Both the position numbers and the translations under genes were made by a program. From Capra hircus (lineage: Eukaryota > Chordata > Mammalia > Artiodactyla > Bovidae), in assembly GCF_001704415.2 (NCBI RefSeq), contig NW_017189517.1:10861167-10925166 (forward strand): 64,000 bases of DNA, in the 5' to 3' direction. Below, in pieces: positions 22,420 to 34,725 of the stretch. The stretch's first letter is position 1; every line of letters begins with the position of its first letter. A model generated the notes under the pieces. That model was given only the letters and a program-made list of their open reading frames with translations, was not told the DNA's origin and searched no databases.

Positions 22420-22705
22420 CTTGTTTGTTTTGATTGAAATATAATTGATGTACAATGTTCTGTTAGTTTCTTAGCTGTACTCCATAAGGTGATTTGGCAT
22501 TTGTGCATGCCATTATTAAATGATCCCAACAATAAGTTCTAACTCTCAGCCCCATACACAAGTTATTAGAATGTTATTGACTATATTCCTTATGCTGATG
22601 ATATATATTGCCTCCCATGGCTTATTTATTTTATAACTAGAGGTTTGTACATCTTCATCCATGGCACCTTCTTCACCTTACCCTTTCAGGTATTAAAAAA
22701 AGGAA
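22420..22705 (-). mobile_element. L1 3' UTR fragment, antisense
   Basis: TTTTGATTGAAATATAATTG, GTACAATGTTCTGTTAGTTT and TTATTTATTTTATAACTAGA match the reverse of an L1M 3' end, diverged. Confidence 0.65.
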
Positions 22706-23757
22706 AAACAATTAATTTTGATAGAACTGCTTTTCTTGATTTTTGAAGAATCAAAACCCTTCAAATGTGTAATTCGAATGGACATCACCTAGGAAAGAGT
22801 CTTTCCCTCACCTCCCCCCCTCCCCTTTTCAGCCCTGCATTCCAGCATGGATATAGAAGGTTTAACCCCAAAGGAGACAAGGCCAAGAGTTACCCATTAA
22901 AGGAGTTGAGGCTAACTGAAGTTAAAGCGTCTACAGGCTGCCCGAGGCCTTTTCCACATTTAAAAGCAGCTTTCCTGCACAGGGGCCCTTTCCTTCTCTG
23001 CAGTGAGTATGGGGTGGGGGGACCTCATCCACACTTCCATTTTCTTGTTTCCAATCTAATTTGTGAAATACCTTTCCCTCTTTTTCTTCTTTCCCCTCAA
23101 TTCCGCTCCTTTTATTTACATTGATCTTGGCAGTTTTTTAATTACTTGTGTCTAGGACGTGTTTTGAGAATATGCACTGAAGTAGTAGTTTATAAATTGG
23201 CAACGTCATGATTGCTGCGGCTCTAGGTTTTCTTCTGGAAACTTCTGTGGTTAGGCAGTCAGGTCCAAAGAAAGACAGAACATAAGCCGAACTGAAAGAG
23301 ATGCATACCAAAATCATGGAATACCATAAACATGAGAGCCAGCTCTTGCCCACCTCTCAGCCCCCACTTCCACCCCCAAGCTACAGTCTGATAGAGACGA
23401 TTTCTAGAAACAAAACTCAAAATGGTGATAGAGCGCTTCCTGCTCACCATGAACTTACTCCCTGGAAAGATGGTCTCACTTCCTTGCATAATCTGGGTCC
23501 TCTTTGAAGAAAAGGGATCATGAACTAAAAATATACAGACATTTTTGAAAGAGAACTCATTCTGAATTGAAGGGAAGTCAGACGAAGCAGGACTCAAAGT
23601 CACCCCTCTGTGCCACCTATCAAAGATAGAATCAATGAAGAGAGATGGCCACCCAGGCACAATGTGGGACCTTGGGTGCTGAGAAAAGGTGATGGCTGAT
23701 GTTGCCAGGCAGGCTAACTTCAGACCTTTTCTGAGGTCTTTGCTGACAGGTTGCTTT
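22706..23757. other. Unassigned sequence
   Basis: No recognised repeat or gene. Contains a C-rich run at 22810-22830 and a G run near 23013. Confidence 0.5.
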
Positions 23758-23800
23758 CCTAACATGGTGCCTTAACATGTGTTACAGGCACCATGTTAGG
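23758..23800. repeat. Perfect 14-bp inverted repeat (hairpin)
   Basis: CCTAACATGGTGCC (23758-23771) and its exact reverse complement GGCACCATGTTAGG (23787-23800) flank a 15-base loop. The loop itself holds a second small palindrome, TAACATGTGTTA. The whole 43 bases can fold into a nearly continuous stem. Confidence 0.9.
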
Positions 23801-23890
23801 CCTTAGAGATGTAGCTAATGAACAGACACAGCTCTGCCCTTGAGGAGCTGATCCCTAGGCTGATGTCTATATGGGACACTCTGTCTGCAT
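23787..23890 (-). mobile_element. L2 3' fragment, antisense
   Basis: GGCACCATGTTAGGCCTTAG, then AACAGACACAGCTCTGCCCT and GAGGAGCTGATCCCTAG, follow the L2 reverse pattern. Confidence 0.55.
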
Positions 23891-24240
23891 TTGGAACTCT
23901 CCTGGCTTGACTTGACTTGAACATGCCCCATCTCCTCAGCATTTTCGGTGGCCTCAAAAGACAGAAACTGCATGTCTTTTATCTCTGTACCCCAATATCT
24001 AGAACACTGCTTCAAAGTCGGTAGCATTCAAGTAATATTTGTTAAATGAAGGAATGAAAAGAAGGAGAGGAGGAATGATGAAAGGAAAGAGGATTAGGTG
24101 TCAGCATTAGTGACAATACTTTAGAATCCTGAGGCAGCCCCAGAATCATGGGCCAAAAACCCAGAGATCCTTATGTCAGCTTCACAGATGCTGGTGACTG
24201 TGAATTGGTCACTTTTATTGTTGTGTTTACTCATCCTTGA
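23891..24240. other. Unassigned sequence
   Basis: Nothing recognised. A purine-rich stretch lies at 24040-24095. Confidence 0.5.
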
Positions 24241-24244
24241 AGGT

Positions 24245-24605
24245 ATTAAAATAATAGAGCAGGAAAGAGTTTGGTGGCTCCTCAAAAAGTTAAACATTAC
24301 TTTTTAGTAACAAAGTTACCATATGACCCACAACTCCACTCCTAGATATACACTGAAAAGAACTGAAACAGAGGATTCAAACCTAGTACATGTACACACA
24401 ATATTCAGAGGCTTTGGCCTCACTACTCATGATCGCTAAAAGGTGAAAACAACCCAAAGTCCATTGATCGATGAATGAATTTTAAAAGTGTGATGTATCT
24501 ATACAATAGAATGTCATTCGCCATAAAAAGGAATGAGGTGTTGATACACGCTACAACTTGGATGAATCTTGAAAACATTATGCTAGGTGAAAGAAGACAT
24601 AGGTC
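24245..24605 (+). mobile_element. L1M ORF2 end/3' UTR fragment, sense
   Basis: GTTACCATATGACCCACAAC, CTCCACTCCTAGATATACAC, AACCCAAAGTCCATTGATCG, GAATGTCATTCGCCATAAAA, TTATGCTAGGTGAAAGAAG. Confidence 0.8.
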
Positions 24606-24835
24606 AGTTTAAGAAGATGGCCTTTGAAGAAAGTCTTGAGAAAATGTTGGTGTAGCTAAGGGGATGGGTGAGCACAAAGTATTGAGTACTTGGATGGGGC
24701 AGTGCTAGGAAATGCTTACTGACTGATTTCTTGATTGAATAAAAAAAAGTTATTTACATAAAGGATCTCACTTCAGGGATGCCCTATCTTGTTTCTTGTC
24801 TTCAGGCCACATTTTGTGTCAATGCTCCCATTCCT

Positions 24836-24910
24836 CCATTCTTCACTCAACAAACATTTACTGAGCACTTCCTGTGCTCTAGGAAGCACAATGCTAGGGA
24901 TTCATAATCA
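24836..24910 (-). mobile_element. L2/MIR 3' fragment, antisense
   Basis: CACTCAACAAACATTTACTG, AGCACTTCCTGTGCTCTAGG and GCACAATGCTAGGGATTCAT are the shared L2-type 3' end in reverse. Confidence 0.6.
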
Positions 24911-26630
24911 TACACATGGATAAGAAAAATTCACATAAATTGCAAACATTATTTTTAAACCGAGTTTAAAACTTTTACTTCTCCAAACTTTGAGCTTGAT
25001 TAAAACAGGTTGGCAAGAGCAGGACAAGTTATGGTGATAGTGATGGTATTCCCACAGCTGGACTATGTGGTGTAAAAAGCATGGTTAAGGCGCAGAACGC
25101 TTGAAAATGAGGCCAGCTCAGGAAATGGCCCTGTGACAAAGGAAAGCAGAAAGAGACTGTTTCCCGTGTGTCCTGTCCTCTCTATCCCCTGCTCCGTGCC
25201 TGGACCCTGGAGACAGTGGATTGAAGCAGTGTTCTCACCCTGTGTGCAAGCACCGTTTCTCTCACCCCCAGCATAACTACGACGTGTGTGAGCACTAGGT
25301 CGCCCAAAATTGAGGGGAGGCAATCTGATCAAAATGAAGAAGGGTCTACTTCTTGCTGGCCTAATGCTAAGTATTGCCATCTGTCTTTATTTTGCTGACT
25401 CACTGCTTTCATTTGGTTGGCAGTTCTTTTGCTGTTGGCTGCAGTCTTTAACTGTTTACAGAGGGCTGAGATGGATGGAGAATTAGGGGCTTTGCATTCA
25501 TTCCCTGGATGAAATCCTACCCAGGTACTGTGGGCCTCTTGTCGAGGGCTGAGGCCAAGGCCTCTGGATTTTGATGGATGGTGGAGATTAAGTGTAGGGT
25601 AACACATCATTTAGTCTGATTGCAAGGCCAGATTTCTCCCAAGTGCTGCCAAATGAGCTGGGAGGTCATGTGAATTGTCTGCCCAAGCACAAGGGAGCAC
25701 AGCGCCTTTTAATTAGAACAAGGATGAAGGCTATTCGGGACCTTGGTCTGTCAGGGAACTTGGAGCACGCACATCCTATATTTCATTCAAGGTTCTCTTT
25801 AAGCTTCACCTCATCCATGGACACCTCCACTGTATTAACTTCCATCCCCACCAAACATCCCACCCCTCCTCCAAAATGCACTTTTCTACACTTTGAATCT
25901 CATCAGCGTTTGTTTTTTATTGTGTACAGTGCTGGCTCACTCTGTCATTTTGGAGCCTACCTTCAGTCTAGTGAGAGACCCTTTCTTTATTGTTGTGAGA
26001 TATAAGCTCATCAAGATGTGAAATTCTAGCCTTTATAGCTCTGAATGTGATTCTGGGCATTACATGTTTGTGGTCTAAACCTGAGGTGACATACAGCTTA
26101 TTGTCACACTTTGAAGGGTGAAGCATAGTGCTATTCATAATACTGGATACCAGGTGTAAACTGGGGCCATCCAGGGCAAACCAGTGCATATCTTCACCCC
26201 ACCTAAAGCACTGGGCTCCTGTTCGACTTATTTTGTTCCTGCCCCAACTCCCAGGTAGGACAGGTTGACACTGAAACTGAGTAGGCAGATAGACCAAAAG
26301 TCCCTCAACTCCCTCTACCCCCAAAATGATCTAACACAGAAAGTATCCTTTAAAGGGTTAAAACTTATATAAGCCCACTGCAAACCCATGGCATCTTATT
26401 ACAAGTCATTCTATCAGATATCCTGGAAGGGTTTCCACTGAATTCCTATAGATTTCAAAGGCCAACAATGGCTTCCCCCAAATCATCTTCTCCTAGGATC
26501 CAACTACCATATAACAAAATGGAGGTGACTTGCTTATCAGAATTATCCCTTTGAAAGCTTAACATTATATGGTCTAACTCTTCCAGAGTCATCTGTGTTG
26601 GAAGGTATTCTCTACCAATAGGTCAAGATT
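24911..26630. other. Unassigned sequence
   Basis: No firm repeat call. 25790-26010 has a weak, unconfirmed likeness to an ancient CR1/L2-class fragment. No frame shows a known domain. Confidence 0.45.
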
Positions 26631-27341
26631 AAAAAGTAGCCTCCAGAAATTGGAGCCCTCATACACAGGTGGTAGGATTTTAAAATGGTACAGCCACTTT
26701 GCAAAAACAGTCTGGGAATTCTCAAGCAATTAAACACAGAGTCACCATATGACCCAACAGTTCTACTCCTAAGTATATTATATACCCGAGAGAATTGAAA
26801 ACAAATGTCTACACAAAAACTTGTGCGTGAAGGTTCATAGCAGTCCAATAACATTGGACTTTGGCATAATAATCAAGAAGTGGAAACCATTCAAATGTCC
26901 ATCAGCTGATGAATAGATAAACAAAATGTGGTATATCCTTACAATGGAATATTATTCAGCCATAAAACTAATGAAGGACAGACACATGCTACAACACAGA
27001 TGAACCTTGAAAACAGTTTGCTAAGTGAAAGAAGCCAGACACAAAGACTACATCATATGATTTCATGTCTATGAAATATCCAGAACAGGTTAATCCATAG
27101 AAACATAAATATTAGTGGTTGCCTAGGACTGGACAAGGTAGGGCATTTGAGATGGGGAGTGACAGCTAAAGGTACAGGGGCTTCTTGAATCATAGGCTGT
27201 TGAAAATGTTCTAAAACTGATTGCGGTGATGTTTGTATAATTCTGTGACTATACTAAAAAATCAGTGAATGATACATTGTACATGGATGATTTGTATGGT
27301 ATGTGAATCATATTTCAATAAAGCTGTTTTAAAAAGTAGCC
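26631..27341 (+). mobile_element. L1M 3' end, sense, with 11-bp target duplication
   Basis: AAAAAGTAGCC at 26631-26641 and 27331-27341 brackets 689 bp. The body has ATGACCCAACAGTTCTACTC, CATTCAAATGTCCATCAGCT, GGAATATTATTCAGCCATAA, CATCATATGATTTCATGTCT, and it ends in CAATAAAGCTGTTTT with the tail merging into the duplication. Confidence 0.93.
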
Positions 27342-27589
27342 AGGACTCAGTACCAGCTATCCAGCCTAGACTTGGTGTTGCTTTAGTAAGAACATGGGTG
27401 CCTTCTTCCAGACCATTCTTCTCAGTCTTCTCAGGTTGCCCAAGCACCAGCTTTGGCAAATGCCTCCTAAGGGCAGCCCTGGTTGGGGATGGGGGAGAGA
27501 AGCCTTGTTAATACCCACCAGGCCTTGGCATTTTCTTATTAGGCTTTACAGTAGCATCCATCACAAAGTCACAGGGATCCAATAATATT

Positions 27590-27745
27590 GGACAGGAAAG
27601 AACTTTGGAGCTTATCTACTCCAACCCTCCGCATGGAGATACTCAAAAGGGGGAAGTGATTTGGCCCAAGCCACACATTTAGTCAGTGGCAGAGCAGGAA
27701 CCAGAACCGGACACTCCAGACTCCTTCTCCAGTGCTCTTTCTCCT
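27590..27745 (-). mobile_element. MIR-family remnant, antisense
   Basis: CTTATCTACTCCAACCCTCC, AGCCACACATTTAGTCAGTG, GGCAGAGCAGGAACCAGAAC, CTCCTTCTCCAGTGCTCTTT follow a familiar MIR-type order. Confidence 0.6.
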
Positions 27746-28510
27746 GCCCAGCTTCTCCACTGCCTCTCTTGTCCCTGTCCTAAACCAAAGCAGCCCCTTG
27801 GACACTTCCTGCTGAAATCCAGGAGGAGTCAGTCTGAGAATCCAAGCTCAAAATCAGGGTGAATTTACAATTTTGGAAACATAGTTCAAGTCTGGAAATG
27901 TGGTTGACTAAAGAGCGGGTCAGGAAATGTGCAGTATAGGTCTCCCAACATCAGGATGTGGATAGAGTACAGGATTTGACCCCTGGTGCAGCTAAATTTG
28001 TGGAATGATCACATGCCTTCTCTTTATACTGTATTTGGCAGTATTAGAAGAGAAAAATAATATTCATCTTAGGAAAACCTTGGTAACTGCAAATTTTCTG
28101 GCAACCTTATTTCCTCTCGCTTTCTTGGAAGAAACCAAACGAAAAAGCAGCTGTACAAATTAGCCCTGACCAACAGGCCCGGGACCAAAAAAAAAAAAAA
28201 AAAAAAAAATGAAGCCCAAAACAAATCAGGCTAAATATTTAAATCAGAATAAGAAAATACATCCAACTCTACGCCTACTGAAGCTTTTCAAACTGCTAAT
28301 CTCCACTTGATTATCGATAACATTCTCTTTTCTAGGAGGTCAGGACAAAGCTGGGGACAGTGTGACCGAAATTTATCAGCAGTTTTCTAAACCCCTTCAT
28401 CTGCATTCACAGATTTTTCTGATAGCCCTGTTTAATAGAGGTCAAATCATGTATCCTGCTTGTGAGAGTCAGATTAGCACCCTAGTGAAAAGAAAGTGTG
28501 CTTAGTAAGT
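27746..28510. other. Unassigned sequence with an A(n) run
   Basis: The A run at 28187-28209 has no recognisable element before it and no clear flanking duplication. Otherwise nothing recognised. Confidence 0.5.
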
Positions 28511-28800
28511 CACCAGTCATCAGACGCTGTGGGCCAGGCACTGTGCTATTGCTGGAGGGAAGGGGAAGACACAATGCCATCCAACAGGAGCCATCCAGCC
28601 CCAAATAAGACAAATCGTAGCTGAGGGCAGGGGCAAAGCTGAGGACGTAGCAGAGTTTCTATATGTTGAATAACAGCCTTTCTGGAATAGAGATTTCTTT
28701 GAAGGGAGTCATGGCATATTTGATTGACAGAGAAAGTTGGAGACAGATTGTGACAGCAATGTAGGGTTTTGAGGAGGTGAGTGGCCAAGTGAAAACAAGG
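28511..28800 (-). mobile_element. Probable L2 fragment, antisense
   Basis: GGGCCAGGCACTGTGCTATT and AGGGTTTTGAGGAGGTGAGT match two widely spaced L2 positions in reverse. The middle is too diverged to follow. Confidence 0.45.
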
Positions 28801-28844
28801 TCAGGGATGTTTTCTCCTCCCTCTCCCCTCAACACTGGTTGAAG

Positions 28845-29045
28845 TGTGCTCCTCTAGGCTCCCATAATCCCCTGGGCCCTGTCCTAACACTTTTCACACT
28901 TTCCTGTGATTCCCTGCTAGAGTTCCCCCCCTTCAAACTGATTTTCTTGTGGGAAGAGCTTATGTCTGGTTGATGTGTTTTTCCCTAAGGCCCAGCAAAG
29001 AGTTTAACCCATGGTCGGCACTCAGGAAATGTTTCTTGATGGAAT
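28845..29045 (+). mobile_element. L2 3' end, sense
   Basis: GGGCCCTGTCCTAACACTTT, TTCCTGTGATTCCCTGCTAG, GCCCAGCAAAGAGTTTAACC, GGCACTCAGGAAATGTTTCT, ending TTGATGGAATGAGG like the L2 tail. Confidence 0.6.
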
Positions 29046-30167
29046 GAGGATGGGAATTGGAAAAGATAGGCTGGGATACAAGGCTAGATATTTGGAAGAG
29101 CCATCAGGAGAAGGCTGGGGAGAGGAGATTTGTTTAGAAAGATGTTGCCCTAGTGCAGACATGAGGAAATATGGCCCTGACCTCAAACAGTAGCAATGGT
29201 GACTGAGAAGGGAGGATGTCAGATGCATTTCAAAGGAAGAATGCACAGTACTTGGACATCTTAACAATGACGGAGGAAATAAAACAAAATGGCTATTGAG
29301 TTGAACTGGAGTAGTTTCCTCACGAGGTGGTGTGGTAGGTCCTACAGACCCACGTAGTATTAACCAGCCCCTGCTCCCATTCTGTGGGCAATTGGTCATG
29401 GATCCAGCTGTTTATAGAGACCCTGGTCTTCTGTTCTTTTCACAGTTAGAATGAAGGGGACTAGACCATTGCTGAGGGGACTTTGTCCAGCTGTCTCCGT
29501 GCCAGCTGTGCTGAGGCCCTAGGGAGCTCGTGCTGACCCACTAAGACTATGCTGCAGAGTGATGGCCTGACTTTTGGTCGTCTTAATCCTACGGTCTCAA
29601 CTCAGTGCCCACCACCTGGAGGTGTCAAACAAAGAAGTCCCAAACAAAGAAAAGCGTTAGCCTAAGAAACAAGAGTCCTCTTTTCCTAGCTGTGCCTGTT
29701 TCGTTCCACCTCAGACTTTCTGCAGTCCAGGAAGGGAGGGGCAAGAGAAAACCACGGAACTTTTTTAAAATCCCATTTTCCCTAAAAATTCATGGTCTTA
29801 AAACTTCAGATTCATTCTGTGTCTCCTACACAGACTGCATTCGTCTGGGTAATGTAAACACAATGTTAATCTGTAAAATCAAACAAATTTGTCACCAAAG
29901 TGAAATGTTATCTTTTCCTGAGGATTTTCCCAGGCATCTCAAGGACTAGACAGCCCCCTCACTCCCCGTGATCAGATGCACAGGGTTAAAGCTTACAGCC
30001 ATAACTCACATGCTTTAAGAGAGCTCACATGTAAGTTTGTTTTCAGGTTAGTAGCTTTGCTCAAACATAACTGAAGAAAGGAGACCACAAACCTATCCAA
30101 AGCCAAAGAATCCCCACAGACCTTTGCCTCCTTAAGATACAACCTGTGCAATGGTCTCTTGGATAAG
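29046..30167. other. Unassigned sequence
   Basis: No repeat, exon or RNA gene recognised. Confidence 0.5.
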
Positions 30168-30350
30168 AATACAAAAACACAGGCAACAAAAGCAAAAAAT
30201 AGACAAGTGGGACTACATCAAACTAAAAATCTTCTGTACAACAAAGGAAACAATCAACAGAGTGGAAAAAGCAACCTACAGAATGGAAGAAAATTCTTGC
30301 AAATCATTTATTTGATCAGGGATAATATCTAAAATGTATAAGGAACTCCA
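30168..30350 (+). mobile_element. L1 ORF2 internal fragment, sense
   Basis: AAAACACAGGCAACAAAAGC, GACAAGTGGGACTACATCAA, CTGTACAACAAAGGAAACAA and GATAATATCTAAAATGTATA correspond to a stretch of L1 ORF2. Both ends are truncated. Confidence 0.85.
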
Positions 30351-31154
30351 CAGTCAACAGCGTGAGGCCACAGCTGTCTGCCAGCTGCAACGTTGAAGCC
30401 CATTTTGGGGGGCATGAAAAAACCTGTCTGTAACTATCACAGATGAGAAGTGTTAGCTAATGAATGGTCCCTGCTGAGTCCAGAGCCCAGCTGAGTTATT
30501 TCAGTCCTGGGCTTTAGCAGAGATTTTTATTGGGTAACAAATCTCAAATGCAACCGGTCACCCTCTAGACCCTGAATTGGAACTGGTCCCTCAATCCCCC
30601 CCAGATGAACTCACTCCAGGGACATTCCTGGTAGTAGCTCAAGGATCTTGGCATTTAGAGCATTGGATGACTGCTCAAGGAGGGTACAGTGCAGGCCTAA
30701 TAATCCCATGACCCCCTTGGGCTCCCCACAGCCATGTGGACAGTGGCCTTTTCCGAGAGCAGGGTTGCCAATGGCTCCCACTGGGGCTGCTCAGCTTTGA
30801 GTGGCCTGACTGAGAAACAGTTGGCTTTGAGTTGGACACCACTATTTCTGCTGGGCCTCAGCCTAATCCTCTGGTTCTTGCTGGCATCTTTCCTACTGTT
30901 CTTACTCCTCTTACATGGGCTCAGGTCAGGGGCAGACAAGGCCAACAGAGCCACCAGACCAACCAGCTGGCATGAGATGAGTGCAAGGGCCCAGCACCTT
31001 GCGGGGCATCTGCCTAGAGTGTGCACACACCAGAGCCGTGCCTCCAGCCTGCCGTGGGGTAGAGGCAGGTACTGATGATCAGCCTCCGTGTGTGTACTGG
31101 CTCAGAGCTGTCTGCAAATTAGAGACCCACAAAAGAGAGGAAAGTGCTAAATCC
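30351..31154. other. Unassigned sequence
   Basis: No repeat recognised. The longest frame (30734-31075, plus) encodes 113 residues with one leucine-rich hydrophobic stretch at about residues 36-60. There is no recognisable family, promoter or splice context, so I do not call it a gene. Confidence 0.45.
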
Positions 31155-31465
31155 AAGCCAGTGAATTTTTTGTGGTAAAATACAAGTAACAGAAAATGTA
31201 ACCATTTTAATGTGCATGATTCAGTGGCATTGAGTGCATTCACGATGTTGTGCAATCATCACCTCTGTCTAGTTCTGGAACATTTTCATGACCCCCAAAG
31301 GCGACCCCATACCCACTACGTAAGTAGTCATTCCCCATCCCCCCACCCCCAGCTCTTGGAAACCACTAATCTGCTTTCTGTCTCTATGGATTTACCTATT
31401 CTGGATATTTCATATAAGTGGACTCATACAGTATGTGGCCCTTTGTGTCAAGCCATCATTTTTTT
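31155..31465 (-). mobile_element. L1M 3' UTR, antisense
   Basis: TTCAGTGGCATTGAGTGCAT, GTTGTGCAATCATCACCTCT, CTGTCTCTATGGATTTACCT, TCATATAAGTGGACTCATAC. AAGCCAGTGAATTTTT (31155-31170) and AAGCCATCATTTTTTT (from 31450) may be its diverged target duplication. Confidence 0.78.
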
Positions 31466-31745
31466 AGTACCTCCATGTGCTAGTTGCTATAATAGGCATG
31501 AGACTCCAACCTCAGATGCATGCCAGGTAGCAGCAGCTGCTATGTTTTTTGGAATACAGTACTTAGCTCATTCAAGTCACACGCTGGGTGATTTATCTGC
31601 ACCACCCTGTGTAATCCTCACAACTTCTGAAGGAGGTAATAGTAATGTCCCATTTTAAAGGTGAGTAGTCTGGGGCACAGAGAAATTAAGTGACTTAGGC
31701 AAGGTCATACTAGTAGATTAAAGTTAAGATTCCAACTTAAGTCCT
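31466..31745 (-). mobile_element. MIR SINE, antisense
   Basis: CCTGTGTAATCCTCACAACT, CAGAGAAATTAAGTGACTTA and GGCAAGGTCATACTAGTAGA are clear MIR in reverse. The first about 80 bases are less certain. Confidence 0.7.
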
Positions 31746-33793
31746 CCCATTATTCATCATGAATTTAACCCGACTTTGAGCCAATTTGCTTAGTTAGAGC
31801 CAGCCTACTGCCTTTGTGGTATGTGCTGCCTGCCCCATCTTGCTTGCCTTTAAGACCCCATAGGCAAGGGAATAATCTCATGAGGCCCTTGTTAAAATAC
31901 CCTTGTGCTGCCAGGGATAGGAGCCTGGCATGAGCACCCCTTATGTTCACATGCCCTTGGGCATACCCAGAGTTTTCTCAGAATAGGACCCCACCCCTTT
32001 CTCTCCTACTCATGACAGCATATGGGAATGTTAGTGACAGTTATTTATAAAGAAACTCTTGAATCCGCTTGAGTTTATTTTCTTAAGTAAATCAGATACA
32101 AGCTTTGGTATTTGATTATTAGAAACAAATACTAACTGATTGTCAGACACCAGAGTGCCGTGATATCAAAGATGAGAACCTGTGGTCCAAAGACTTTCTC
32201 CTTCATGACACATCTGGAGGCTTCAGAGAGGTATAACTCAACTCAATCAAGCTTCCCCTGGGACTGAAGATCAGATCACTGTAAACAAAGGTCTTGGGTG
32301 GCCTTCATGAGGCAGCCTCGAAGGCTGTACGCCTGATGTCTGGACTTTTGAACTTGACTCTGGCTGCATTTGACACAGACTCCCATGCCCAATCACGTAT
32401 CTAAGAGATAGTCAGGGCCTGACTCAAGTTCACTAGCCAAAGTTGGGGGAAAGGGAAAGGAAAATGGGTATAGTCCCACTGTTTTCTAGACTCCAGGATG
32501 TATGTTTCAAAGCTCCACCAATGGGAGTGGCACTCCAGAAAGTTCAATGGAACTGAAAGAGACAAATATTGATACTCGACAGTCAGCTTCTCTAATAATA
32601 ATAACGGTGCCGCCTGAATGCAAATAAGCAGAACAGATGTTCCTCATGTGTTATGAGTTGAAAATCATTCCTTCATGTGGGATCAGTTAAAATCAAGCTT
32701 GAGACTTAGTGTATGTTTAATATAAAAATTCTCAATAAAAAGACTTTGGAGGCAAAATCCGAGTGAGGGCATGCTAAAATCATCTGGGCAAATAATCAAC
32801 CATTCGGTATTTGCCTGGAAAATATCAAGGGATGTCAGCATACGAGGATGGCAATCCTGGGAACAGAGGTGTTGATGAGAGAAATGTCCTTTGTAATCAG
32901 ATCTAACCAGAGGTCAGTGTGTTCAGTTCTTCTCAGCATAAGTGTGGGTTAGAGCTTGCTGTTCTAAGGTGAGGCCTGGAGGAAAGGAAAACCCAATTCT
33001 TTTGACATTTAATATACAATAGAAAAATTTTCAAAAGCTGGGTTCTTAGAAGAGCTAACTTCAACTTGAGCCATCTCAGCTCAGTCACTGGCATGGGGAT
33101 TAATGAGAGAACTTCAGCCTTGTTCACTGCCTTCAGGACCCCATCCATACCGTAGAAGAACTTCATATCTGAGCTGGCAGACACACTAGGAACCATGATC
33201 CAACACTCTCAGCTCACTGACGAGACAGGTACAGGAGTGTTTTTGATATGCCCAAGGTCAACAGTGAAGTGAAACCCAGGCAGAGCTGAGACATGACTCC
33301 GCTCTGGGAGCCCAGCTAAAAGAGGCAGAAGTCAAAATGGAATATAAAAGCATGACTGCCCTTTCACAATAACAGCATAAAATTAGCATTCTACAAGGAA
33401 AAAGAAAAACAGAACTGGCATGCTCTTTCATTCCATAGCAACAGCTAACAGACCTTTTGGTTTTAAAGAATTTGTGTGGTGTAAAATAGTCACCTGATCC
33501 CAGGGAAGAGAAACAAAACAGGCAACCATTAAGAAAGTCTTAAAGAAGCCGAGAAAGGGCCAAAGGCACTGAGAGGCTGCCCTACGAGGCCAGGCAGAAA
33601 ATATTAGAGCAAACTAGCTAGAGAAGATGAAGGAATAGAAGGGATGTCATATGATCAAAGTTTATAGAGAAACTCCAGAAGGCCATGGATCCAAAGGACT
33701 TAAACATGTCCTCCAGATTCTAGAGTATGAGAGGGGCAGCCTTCGTAGTGTATATCAGGAAAAATGGACAAAAGGCAGCCTTACTGTACACAG
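31746..33793. other. Unassigned sequence
   Basis: About 2 kb with no repeat, exon or RNA gene recognised. Confidence 0.5.
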
Positions 33794-33868
33794 TGAGTAC
33801 TAGTGTTAGTCGTGTCCAACTCCTTGTGACCCCATGGACTGTAGCCCACCAGGCTCCTTGAGTACTAG
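33794..33868 (-). mobile_element. 55-bp Bov-tA/BovB 3' fragment with perfect target duplication
   Basis: TGAGTACTAG at 33794-33803 and 33859-33868 flanks only 55 bases: TAGTCGTGTCCAACTCCTTG then CATGGACTGTAGCCCACCAG. This is the extreme 3' end of a BovB-tailed element in reverse. Confidence 0.92.
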
Positions 33869-33967
33869 ATGCCCAGTAAACATGAAGGAAATGCACAAAC
33901 CTTCTCCACCTGAAAGGTGTTACAAAGTTACAAAGCATTTCTCAGAAAACTTCAAATAACCCAATTT

Positions 33968-34190
33968 TTGGTGTAATAATAATAACAGCTACCATCTATT
34001 GAGTGCTTACTATGTGCCAGGCACCATGCTGAGCTCTTCATGTGATTTTCTCACTTCATCCTCACAACCACCCTGTCACTACTTTTCAGATGAGAAAACT
34101 GAGGCTCAGAGAGGTTGATTCATTTGCCCTAAGTCACACAGCTAGTCAGCGATAGAAGCTACCCTCAAATCCAGGTCTCCCTTCATTCCA
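33968..34190 (-). mobile_element. MIR SINE, antisense, well preserved
   Basis: TTGAGTGCTTACTATGTGCC, CATCCTCACAACCACCCTGT, GATGAGAAAACTGAGGCTCA, CCTAAGTCACACAGCTAGTC. Confidence 0.92.
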
Positions 34191-34459
34191 GAGCATGGAA
34201 ACACTCCACCATCCTGCCTCTGTCATCATAAGGGCTTGGTTTCTTGGGACTCTCCCTCTGGCAGTAGAGAGCTGACAAAAGTGATGTTCTAGAACACTCG
34301 TTCCAGTTGGCGGGAAAGACGAACTGGAAAGAGAAACCCTGGGATTAGGGATCCAGTTAGGAGCCTAAACCAATAAGAGGAGATGAAAAGCAAGAACTTG
34401 GTGAAATGACTGGGAGGAGGAACTGACAGACTCTAAAGACATATGGGATCCTACTGCAC

Positions 34460-34725
34460 CAAACTTTGCTGGTTTCCTTTAGGACATCCTGGAGATCTCT
34501 CTGTGACCATACATGTAGATCTGTCTTGCCCTTTTGGTGACTGCTCAGGGTTCCATTCTATGGGAGCACCACCTTTACAAACAGTTTCAGTGAACACTCT
34601 GGATGTGCATACATCTTTGCATCCTGGTATATATGTGGGATTAATTCCAAGCAATGGAATTTCCAGGCTAAAAGAAACACATTTGAAATTGTGATAGACT
34701 TTTTTGAAAAGATTTTCAGCATTGA
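34460..34725 (-). mobile_element. L1ME-type fragment, antisense
   Basis: AGTTTCAGTGAACACTCTGG, ACATCTTTGCATCCTGGTAT, GGGATTAATTCCAAGCAATG and GAAATTGTGATAG follow a degraded L1 ORF2/3' UTR in reverse. Confidence 0.6.

Noticed and set aside
28187..28209. A run as a third tail-only insertion
   Set aside because: No direct repeat flanks it, so there is no evidence of integration.
30734..31075. 113-residue plus-strand frame with a leucine-rich hydrophobic segment, like a small membrane protein
   Set aside because: No known family, no promoter, polyadenylation or splice context, and a similarly long frame lies on the opposite strand at 30697-31026. Chance frames of this size are expected in mammalian DNA.
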